This document shows, in pieces, positions 1 through 5,586 of a stretch of 21,239 bases of DNA. The notes under the pieces are model-generated. The model saw only the letters and a program-made list of their open reading frames with translations, searched no databases and had not been told where the DNA came from. Numbering within the stretch: the stretch's first letter is position 1; every line of letters starts with the position of its first letter. Location of the stretch: positions 1-21,239 of the forward strand of contig JBBQVN010000055.1 of assembly GCA_038211475.1 (NCBI GenBank), written 5' to 3'. The position numbers and the translations under genes were made by a program. The stretch comes from JANYBT01 sp038211475 (GTDB taxonomy: Bacteria; Acidobacteriota; Terriglobia; Terriglobales; Acidobacteriaceae).

Positions 1-142
1 TACGCTGCCAGCCCTCATGCTGCTGGCTCTTGATGTAGGCCTCACAGGCCTCGCGCTGGGCGTCGAGCGAGTTGAACGACTGCTCCAGCCCTTCCTCGGA
101 CGACTTGCGGGTGTAGATGGCGCAGCGAACCCGGCTGCTCAC
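1..142 (-). CDS. Large serine recombinase, N-terminal part (left module copy, cut by window edge)
   Basis: Only the first 47 codons are visible. They match the N-terminus of the complete recombinase at 1511-3172 except for about two residues after the start. The start is taken as GTG at 142, because its sequence aligns with the ATG of the other copy and overlaps the stop of the upstream DUF2924 gene (TGA at 141-139) by 4 bp. The motif IYTRKSSEE carries the expected catalytic serine of serine recombinases at residue 14. Such enzymes cut and rejoin DNA at attachment sites through a phosphoserine link. Whether this copy is intact beyond the window cannot be told. Confidence 0.85.
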   Translation of the reverse strand, partial: MSSRVRCAIYTRKSSEEGLEQSFNSLDAQREACEAYIKSQQHEGWQR

Positions 143-621
143 GCCGCTACCCTGCTGGCCTTGCGCTTCAAGCCAAAGAAGGCTGGGCCCGAACACTTGG
201 AGCCGGTGATGACCTTGGCGATCTCGGTCAGGCTGCGGTAGGTTGAACCCTCATACTCGAAACCGGATTCGAGCACGGTCACCTCGTGCAGCTTGCCGCG
301 ATACTCGCGGACGTAGCGGGTGCCGGTCTTAGGGTGAAAGCTTGTTTGAAGCGCCTTGGCACCACCAGCGTGCTCAGGCACCAACTCGCGCAGCTGGCGC
401 GCGGTGGACGCTTTCAGTCCGCCGAAGGCCTTCTCCTGGATGCGATAGGCGAGGATGGGAATCAGCGTTTCGCGGCGCAAGGCCGGGCTCGGCGACTGTC
501 CAAACAGATCGCGCCAGAGCTGGCACAACCCCTTGCGCTCCATGGTGGGCAACTGTGTCAGCAGCTGGGCGACTGCCTGTTTCTTGCTGGGCTTTGGCTT
601 CCTGATCTTAGTCTGCTTCAT
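139..621 (-). CDS. DUF2924 domain-containing protein (left module copy)
   Basis: This 160-aa basic protein is about 80% identical by eye to the protein at 3169-3648, and its composition and conserved middle (LRRETLIPILAYRIQE, then GGLKAS) fit the DUF2924 family. Members of that family are commonly encoded directly upstream of large serine recombinases in phage-like and island elements. Their biochemical role is unknown; an accessory or DNA-binding role is only inferred from the gene pairing. The start at 621 is chosen over an upstream in-frame extension to 840 because it aligns with the second copy and follows a purine-rich GGGAGAGGG stretch. The stop overlaps the recombinase start by 4 bp, so translational coupling is likely. 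Confidence 0.85.
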   Translation of the reverse strand: MKQTKIRKPKPSKKQAVAQLLTQLPTMERKGLCQLWRDLFGQSPSPALRRETLIPILAYRIQEKAFGGLKASTARQLRELVPEHAGGAKALQTSFHPKTGTRYVREYRGKLHEVTVLESGFEYEGSTYRSLTEIAKVITGSKCSGPAFFGLKRKASRVAA

Positions 622-646
622 GGACCCTCTCCCTCTGGGCATGTCC

Positions 647-675
647 ATTGCCGCTCTGTTTGGCCAAAGAGTCAA
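647..675 (-). promoter_or_regulatory. Possible promoter conserved upstream of the left DUF2924 gene
   Basis: On the minus strand TTGACT (675-670) is followed after 17 bp by GGCAAT (652-647). The -35 box is good and the -10 box weak. The same boxes and spacing occur upstream of the right DUF2924 copy, inside a block of about 40 bp that is identical between copies, after which the similarity ends. That conservation is the main support. Confidence 0.3.
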
Positions 676-689
676 GCGAACTCGTCGAT

Positions 690-835
690 GGCAATGGCGC
701 GTCATTTGCAGTGCCAGAAGTTCCTGCCGGAGGGCGAGGAGGAGTTGTTGCCGGAGCGCGAGGTTTTGAGACCCGCATCGTGTAGAGAACCGAAAGCCCC
801 GAGAATTCCAGCCGAAGAGATGTCGCAGGCCCAAA
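690..835 (-). pseudogene. Possible transposase N-terminal remnant
   Basis: The minus-strand reading contains SQNLALRQQLLLALRQELL, which resembles the 'ENLALRQQL' stretch near the N-terminus of many integrase-core transposases. It is in frame with the DUF2924 gene below but is not part of it, because the second DUF2924 copy lacks it. No catalytic domain follows. The call rests on one short motif and could be coincidence; the sequence is also low in complexity (CTC/GAG rich). Confidence 0.2.
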
Positions 836-879
836 ATCATGCTGCAGTCCTATCGGAAACCCTACGTCGGGCTGGTCTA

Positions 880-928
880 CAAGTCATTAGCTTTTGCAAG
901 TGCGAGAGTTTTGACGCGGCACAGGCGT
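880..928. repeat. Dispersed repeat, copy A (about 45 bp)
   Basis: The stretch around 880-928 (AAGTCATT, then TTTTGCAAGTG, GAGAG, TTGACG, GGCACAGG) recurs in the same orientation at about 15200-15248 with a few substitutions and a compensating one-base length change. Copy A covers the 3' end of the small minus-strand gene at 887-1105; copy B lies in non-coding DNA. It may be the tail of a small mobile element or gene family. Confidence 0.5.
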
Positions 929-1105
929 TGCCGCTTTGCCGTTGAATGTGACAATGGTCGAGCCGGTCGGCCCATTGCCGAGAATGGCGATGCGCGCTCC
1001 CGTCTTTGCTGCCACGGGCACGGTATGAATCGCGAACCGCCATCGAAAACTCTCCATTTGCGAATGTGCGAACTTGGATGCGAATTCTCGGCGCAATTCG
1101 CTCAT
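887..1105 (-). CDS. Small hypothetical protein, 72 aa
   Basis: I do not recognise this protein. It is supported as a gene mainly by an excellent ribosome binding site: AGGAGG at 1116-1111, five bases before the ATG at 1105. The product starts MSELRREFASKFAHSQ, is basic, and has a Gly-rich hydrophobic middle (ARIAILGNGPTGSTIV) that loosely resembles a nucleotide-binding turn, which is not enough to assign one. Its last dozen codons coincide with the dispersed repeat seen again near 15.2 kb, so the 3' end may have been acquired or truncated. It lies between the two recombinase modules and on the same strand, which suggests cargo of the element. Confidence 0.4.
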   Translation of the reverse strand: MSELRREFASKFAHSQMESFRWRFAIHTVPVAAKTGARIAILGNGPTGSTIVTFNGKAATPVPRQNSRTCKS

Positions 1106-1179
1106 TTTGGCCTCCTAAGAGAACCGCAGGTTCGCATTCTACTTGCTCCGCCATCTAAGTCCATTGTTATCAACCGATC

Positions 1180-1235
1180 CGAGACGGGATTCGAACCCTC
1201 GGTTCTTTTCCCCGCCAAATGGGTGGATTCGCTTA
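1180..1235 (-). other. tRNA 3'-end-like fragment (T-arm motif)
   Basis: The minus strand reads GGGTTCGAATCCC, the hallmark of a tRNA T-arm, within a GC-rich stem-forming stretch (CCGAG with CTCGG, and AACCGA with TCGGTT further out). No matching 5' acceptor strand, D-arm or clear anticodon arm follows upstream, so this is not a complete tRNA. A 3' tRNA fragment could be the remnant of an attachment site used by a tyrosine-integrase island. It could also be a decayed tRNA or a chance hairpin. Confidence 0.3.
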
Positions 1236-1419
1236 CCTAAGGGAACGGGAGAGCGGTGTCCGGATGTGCGGGCGTGCGCCCAATTTCGCGTGCTTCTCGA
1301 CTCGGCAATTCCGCAGTTCCCTTTCGCGATGCGGTAGCGGCCGGGAAGACTTGACTTCTGGCGAGCAGCAGGATCATTGCAGCAAGTTGTGACGCAGCCG
1401 CGCGGACTAAGGAGAGTCC

Positions 1420-1500
1420 ATGAAGGAGAATCCATGTCTGGACATTTGTGGGAACGGACAAGCGGCCAATCGGCCGCTTGAACTTTCTGACGCTTGCTAG
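1420..1500 (+). CDS. Candidate tiny ORF, 26 aa
   Basis: AAGGAG lies five bases before the ATG at 1420. The 26-codon frame contains three cysteines (residues 6, 10 and 26) and ends at TAG 1498-1500, just short of the convergent recombinase stop. A second, very similar signal (AAGGAGAATCC, then ATG at 1434) lies just inside it and would start a 15-codon frame that ends within the hairpin at 1459-1480. It could be a leader peptide, the stub of a gene cut by the element, or chance. Confidence 0.2.
   Translation: MKENPCLDICGNGQAANRPLELSDAC
1459..1480. terminator. Perfect 9-bp hairpin beyond the recombinase stop
   Basis: CAAGCGGCC (1459-1467) pairs perfectly with GGCCGCTTG (1472-1480) around a 4-base loop. 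It lies about 30 bp past the recombinase stop on the minus strand. There is no T-tract on either side, so intrinsic termination would be weak. It could instead mark an element end or protect the mRNA 3' end. Confidence 0.35.
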
Positions 1501-1510
1501 GCGAGTCCTT

Positions 1511-3172
1511 CTACTCAGGCTTGCCCGCTTCTCCGAATTGCTGTTCGTTCCAGTGGATGGGAACCGTGGAGCGCAGCTCATCGAGGGAGCGTGGGAGCGA
1601 CTCGGGCCGGGTCACGAGGCGCTCGATGGAATGCGGGCTGAGCGCGACCAGCGGGAGATGCAAGCGGACGAAGCGCGGCGAGAGGCGGTGCATGCCAGCC
1701 AGTTCGCGGATGCTGGCGGCCTTGCCGGTGGTGAGCTGCTGGTACCAGACGCGGGCGCGGGCGATGGCTTTGAGGATCGCCTGGCGGCTAGCGTCGGTGG
1801 TGAGGTTGGTGTTGCCGACGACCAGGCGCAGGGCTCGGCCCTGGGGAACATGACGGAAGGGGCACTCGAGGGATGCAATTCGCGGCGGGGTGAGAGGTGC
1901 CCCGAGGAGTTTCTGCATCAACGGCTGGATGTCGACTTGGATCTCGATGTGATCGGCGTGGATAACGAGCCGATGGAGGATCGTGCTCAGCCAGGTCAGC
2001 CGGTGGTCCTGAGACAGTGCCTCCCAGTTGCCAGCCAGCTTTCGCGCCTCCTCGACCAGCCGCAGTCGTGTGCCTTCCGGGAAGGACCTCTCTCCCTCGA
2101 CGTCGACGACGAAGGCCACCAGCCTCGCTGAATCCCGGAGCAGTGTAAGCAGGCAGTCCACTACCGCTTGCTCCAAGTCAGGCGCGGGTATGCGTCCGGG
2201 AACTTCCCCCTTCTCGCGGTTGCGGAGCACAGCTTGCGAAGTGTAGTAGCGGTAGCGCCGGCCGTTCTTGTTGGCACGCGTCGGGGTGTAACGTGTGCCA
2301 CTGTTGTCGAAGAGTAACCCGGTGAAGAGATTGGGCTTGGTGGTGCGAGCTTTGGGACGCTTGCCCTGGGTGTTGTCGCTCAGCAGGGCTTGCACATTGC
2401 CCCAGGTTTCCCGATCGATGATCGCCGAGTGCTGGCCTTGGTACCTAGCCTGCTTGTGCTTGATCAGTCCAATGTAGTGAGAGTTGCGCAGCATCGTGTA
2501 GAGGGCTCCGCGGAAGTAGTGGTTGCCGCATCGGCTGCGGATGTTGTTCTCGCGCAGCCAGTCCTGCAGACGTTGGACGCTGCCCAGGCGCAGGAACTCT
2601 TGGAAGATGGTGCGCACGGTCGCGGCGTCGGTCTCGCGGACGATCAGCTTTCTGTCTTGTGCGGCGTAGCCGAGCGGCACGGTTCCGCCCATCCACATGC
2701 CTTTCTTCTTCGACGCGGCGATCTTGTCGCGGATGCGCTCCCCGGTGACCTCCCGTTCAAACTGGGCAAACGATAGCAGCACGTTCAGGGTCAGTCGACC
2801 CATGGATGAAGTCGTGTTGAACTGCTGCGTGATGGAGACGAAGCTGACGCCAAACTTGTCGAACTGCTCGATGATCTTGGCGAAGTCGGCGAGAGAGCGC
2901 GTCAGGCGGTCGACCTTGTAAACGACAACGACGTTCACTTTACCGGCCTGGATGTCGGCCATGAGCTGCTTTAGTGCGGGCCGCTCGATGTTGCCACCGG
3001 AGAAGCCTCCGTCGTCGTAACGGGTAGGGATACGCTGCCAGCCCTCATGCTGCTGGCTTTTGATGTAGGCCTCACAGGCCTCGCGCTGGGCGTCGAGCGA
3101 GTTGAAGGCCTGCTCCAGCCCTTCCTCGGACGACTTGCGAGTGTAGATGGCGCAGCGAACCCGGTGGCTCAT
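1511..3172 (-). CDS. Large serine recombinase (right module copy, complete)
   Basis: This 553-aa site-specific recombinase has the expected layout. The N-terminal resolvase catalytic domain spans about residues 5-150, with IYTRKSSEE (nucleophile Ser14), the turn YDDGGFSGG at 52-60 and YKVDRLTRS at 85-93. A 'Recombinase' domain follows at roughly 185-290 (GALYTMLRNSHYIGLIKHK). The C-terminal half is long; its region after NLFTGLLF corresponds to the usual zinc-ribbon position but lacks the cysteine pairs. The start at 3172 is preferred over the frame's first possible start at 3226 because its ATG overlaps the DUF2924 stop (ATGA) and the left copy begins at the same place. No frameshift or stop is seen, so it may be active. 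It likely integrates or excises the element that carries it. Confidence 0.92.
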   Translation of the reverse strand: MSHRVRCAIYTRKSSEEGLEQAFNSLDAQREACEAYIKSQQHEGWQRIPTRYDDGGFSGGNIERPALKQLMADIQAGKVNVVVVYKVDRLTRSLADFAKIIEQFDKFGVSFVSITQQFNTTSSMGRLTLNVLLSFAQFEREVTGERIRDKIAASKKKGMWMGGTVPLGYAAQDRKLIVRETDAATVRTIFQEFLRLGSVQRLQDWLRENNIRSRCGNHYFRGALYTMLRNSHYIGLIKHKQARYQGQHSAIIDRETWGNVQALLSDNTQGKRPKARTTKPNLFTGLLFDNSGTRYTPTRANKNGRRYRYYTSQAVLRNREKGEVPGRIPAPDLEQAVVDCLLTLLRDSARLVAFVVDVEGERSFPEGTRLRLVEEARKLAGNWEALSQDHRLTWLSTILHRLVIHADHIEIQVDIQPLMQKLLGAPLTPPRIASLECPFRHVPQGRALRLVVGNTNLTTDASRQAILKAIARARVWYQQLTTGKAASIRELAGMHRLSPRFVRLHLPLVALSPHSIERLVTRPESLPRSLDELRSTVPIHWNEQQFGEAGKPE

Positions 3173-3648
3173 GCGGCTACCCTGCTTGCCCTGCGCTTCA
3201 AGCCAAAGAAGGCAGGCCCCGAACACTGGGAGCCGGTGATGATCTTGGCGATCTCGGTCAGGCTGCGGTAGGTTGAACCCTCATACTCGAAGCTGGATTC
3301 GAGCACGGTCACCTCGTGCAGCTTGCCGCGATACTCGCGGACGTAGCTGGTGCCGGTTTTCGGCCGCAGGGTGTTCAGATGTTTAGAGCCCCCAGCGTGC
3401 TCGGCCACCCACTCGTGCAGCCGGCTCGCGGTCGACGCTTTCAGTCCGCCGAAGACTTTCTCCTGGATGCGATAGGCGAGAATGGGGATCAGCGTTTCAC
3501 GGCGCAAGGCATGGCTCGGCACCTGTCCAAACAGATCGTGCCAGAGCTGGCGCAACCCCTTGCGCCCCATGGTGGGCAACTCTGTCAGCAACTGGGCAAC
3601 TGCCTGTTTCTTGCTGGGCTTTGGCTTCCTGATCGTGACCTGGTTCAT
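3169..3648 (-). CDS. DUF2924 domain-containing protein (right module copy)
   Basis: This 159-aa protein is paralogous to the one at 139-621, with differences scattered along the length plus one single-residue gap. The N-terminal 15 residues are Lys-rich (IRKPKPSKKQAV), and the C-terminal third ends GPAFFGLKRRASRVAA, a strongly conserved tail in both copies. A ribosome binding site (AGGGGGT) precedes the ATG at 3648. The gene overlaps the recombinase by 4 bp, so the two are almost certainly co-translated. The family function is unknown; a role as recombinase accessory is inferred from context only. Confidence 0.88.
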   Translation of the reverse strand: MNQVTIRKPKPSKKQAVAQLLTELPTMGRKGLRQLWHDLFGQVPSHALRRETLIPILAYRIQEKVFGGLKASTASRLHEWVAEHAGGSKHLNTLRPKTGTSYVREYRGKLHEVTVLESSFEYEGSTYRSLTEIAKIITGSQCSGPAFFGLKRRASRVAA

Positions 3649-3674
3649 GGACCTACCCCCTTCTGGGCATGTCC

Positions 3675-3703
3675 ATTGCCGCTCTGTTTGGCCAAAGAGT
3701 CAA
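3675..3703 (-). promoter_or_regulatory. Possible promoter of the right DUF2924-recombinase operon
   Basis: TTGACT (3703-3698) and GGCAAT (3680-3675) are separated by 17 bp. The block is conserved base for base with the other module copy. The -10 box is poor, so this is tentative. Confidence 0.3.
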
Positions 3704-3705
3704 GC

Positions 3706-4110
3706 AATTTGTCCGGTATGCCGAGGTCTTGTTTAGCTGTTGTCCCGTGCGAAAGCGCCGAGATAGACCCCCGCGTCGGAACAGCGCCAGCCGTTCCTTT
3801 TCGGGACCGTTGAGCGCAGCGGGCATGATTGGCGCGGGAAAAACGGGCCACGCTGAGCTATCGCGGCGCAGACTTCAAGCGCGCCCGGGGGCGCTGACTG
3901 TTGGAACAGTCCCCGGATAGTTAAAGTGATGAGTGGACTGGAGGGCAAAAACTGTGGCGAACGTTGGCGGCGTGCCCGGAGTGAACGGAAACTGCCGCAC
4001 CCCCAAATTAATTCCGCCAACGAACAGGTAGCCGCTGTGCCCACTCGAGGAGCTCGTCCACCATGCCGGAGCGCCCCAAACTCCACATTCAGTAGCCGAT
4101 TGAGGATGCG
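3706..4110. other. Stretch without recognisable gene
   Basis: Between the end of the duplicated segment and the transposase remnant I see no convincing coding region. Open frames exist on both strands but none has a good ribosome binding site together with a recognisable product. Confidence 0.5.
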
Positions 4111-4114
4111 CCGA

Positions 4115-4685
4115 GCACTCAGGAATCCTGAGCTCGCTAAACGCTGGCTGACCTTTCTGCGCAATCACCGCGAAGCCATTGCCGCGATGGACTTCTTCAC
4201 CGTCCCAACCCTGACCTTCAACGTGCTCTACTGCTTCTTCGTCATCAGCCACGACCGGCGCCGCATCTTGCAATTCAACGTCACTCAGCATCCCACCAGC
4301 GCTTGGATCGCAAACCAGATCCGCGACGCCTTTCCCTACGAGTCGGTACCCAACTTCCTGCTTTTCGACCACGACCCCAAGTACGGATTCGAAGTTCCGG
4401 CCACCATCCGCGCGATGAAGATCACACCCCTGCAAACCTCCGTTGGATGTCCTTGGCAGAACGGCGTTGCCGAACGCTGGGTGGGCAGTTGCCGCCGGGA
4501 CTTGCTGGACCATGTGATTGCTTTGAACGAGCGCCACCTGAAGCGACTTCTTTCCGAATATATCTCCTACTATCACGAGGATCGAACTCATCTCGGGCTG
4601 GGGAAAGGGACGCCCGCTGGCAGGACTCCAGTCTTGCCCCGCGGCAGCGTTATTGCATTGCCACGAGTTGGAGGCGTGCACCTGT
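4115..4685 (+). pseudogene. Integrase-core (rve, DDE) transposase, truncated at both ends
   Basis: The frame encodes the catalytic half of an integrase-core transposase. It shows MDFFTVPT (first Asp), FDHDPKYG (second Asp) and NGVAERWVGSCRRDLLDH (Glu, about 35 residues after the second Asp), followed by the typical HEDRTHLGLGKGTP tail and VIALPRVGGVH. Recognisable similarity begins near LTFLRNHREA, so the N-terminal helix-turn-helix part is missing. It stops after GGVH near 4685, where the usual last few residues are replaced by unrelated sequence. The frame is open far beyond both ends (3926-4957), but those extensions do not look like transposase. All three catalytic residues remain, yet without the DNA-binding half it should be inactive. 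I saw no flanking inverted repeats. Confidence 0.75.
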
Positions 4686-4689
4686 CAGT

Positions 4690-5364
4690 CCTCGCTTTTT
4701 CAAAGCCCTCGCGCGGGATTGGACGGATCGGAATTCAAGCGGGGGCTATTGGTCACTTGCAACCCCCGCATGAGTGCGTACCGCTGTTATTGGCGCGTGA
4801 ACATACCCACCGTAGCTTGCCCGCATATCCCAACTCTGGCTCCATTTCGTCTAGCTCCCCGTGCTTCTCGTCGAGCGGCATTCCACTGGCTTCGCAAATT
4901 CCGTTGAATGGATGTCTCTTTTTGCCGCCGCTCGGCCACGGTTCCGTTGGGCCGTAGCAAGTACGCTGATGCGCTTGGCCACGGCAACGGGCGCATGCCC
5001 TGTTGAAATGGCTTTCGCTATTGCCTCCCGAACGGTAGCGACAAGAGCTTGGTCATGGGCGTCAAGTTTCAGTGGCATACCTTTAAGATCGTATGCCGAA
5101 AACATGGCAGGCGGTAGCTCTCTCATCGCCGGACGGATCGGTGAGACGCCAGGATGCCGGAGCCGGGATTTCTACATGGTGTGTCCGCGTGGGGAGAGCG
5201 CCGGTCGCATAAGGCCCACTAATGTCAAGCGATTTTAAATATTCGGAAAGTCGGGAAACACGGGCCGGGGCAGGGGAAGCGGTTTCACTTCAAAACCCAA
5301 GAATTCAATCCCCGTGCGAAGGCCGAGAATACTTCCGAGGCACCCGTGGTTCCGGGGGCAGGGC
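4690..5364. other. Stretch with no confidently assigned gene
   Basis: This holds only one weak candidate ORF (4851-5126, minus). No RNA gene or mobile-element end was recognised. Confidence 0.4.
4851..5126 (-). CDS. Weak candidate small hypothetical protein, 91 aa
   Basis: I do not recognise this product. Residues about 17-55 (KLDAHDQALVATVREAIAKA and following) read like a hydrophilic, Ala-rich helix, and the composition is more protein-like than the overlapping frame on the plus strand. There is no clear ribosome binding site at the ATG (5126) or at the internal ATG near 5078. It lies between transposase debris and the helicase operon. Confidence 0.2.
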   Translation of the reverse strand: MRELPPAMFSAYDLKGMPLKLDAHDQALVATVREAIAKAISTGHAPVAVAKRISVLATAQRNRGRAAAKRDIHSTEFAKPVECRSTRSTGS

Positions 5365-5586
5365 CTAAGTCTGAAAGTTGCGCTGCAACGCCTGAAGTTC
5401 GGCAATGTCGCGCTCAATCATCGTCCTGGCGCATGAAATGCAGTAACGATCCCAACTTCTGCCGTTGCGAACATTCAGTCGTGTATCACCGGCTTGAATG
5501 CGATGCGCGGCGTTAGCCTGACAGTTGTGGGACTTCTTGGCCTGATCGATCTCGACCCGGAGGACAATGGATTTAATTCGCGGCAT
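5365..5586 (-). CDS. Small putative zinc-binding protein, PARP-type finger-like, 73 aa
   Basis: The start at 5586 follows GGGAGGT with five bases between, a strong ribosome binding site, and is preferred to an upstream TTG. The product has a compact Cys/His pattern: H20, C22, H28, then GDTRLNV, then C49 and C52 in YCISCA, followed by a charged helix (RTMIERDIAELQAL). Spacing and the Gly-x-x-Arg-Leu-x-Val core resemble small PARP-type zinc-finger proteins, but the position expected for the second ligand is Asn25, so H28 or H20 may serve. It overlaps the 3' end of the helicase gene by 14 bp and must be co-transcribed with it. A role as DNA-end or nick-recognising partner of the helicase is inference only. 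Confidence 0.7.
   Translation of the reverse strand: MPRIKSIVLRVEIDQAKKSHNCQANAAHRIQAGDTRLNVRNGRSWDRYCISCARTMIERDIAELQALQRNFQT

Larger units (their letters stand above)
3030..3705. repeat. Tandem duplicated segment, right copy (partner 1-676)
   Basis: Bases 3030-3705 align with 1-676 at high identity over the recombinase N-terminus, the whole DUF2924 gene and its leader. The match ends abruptly after GCCAAAGAGTCAAGC at 676/3705. The left boundary is outside the window, so the true repeat unit is probably the whole two-gene module. Confidence 0.85.

Noticed and set aside
286..945. 219-aa plus-strand ORF
   Set aside because: It is antisense to the DUF2924 gene, and a related antisense frame exists opposite the second copy, as expected for a shadow.
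1170..1260. Complete tRNA gene on the minus strand
   Set aside because: Only the T-arm motif is convincing. No D-arm, 7-base anticodon loop or matching acceptor strand was found.
1448..2131. Long plus-strand ORF, 227 aa
   Set aside because: It lies antisense to the well-supported serine recombinase and has no recognisable motif.
3875..4681. 268-aa minus-strand ORF
   Set aside because: Most of it is antisense to the transposase catalytic domain. The remaining part does not resemble a known protein.
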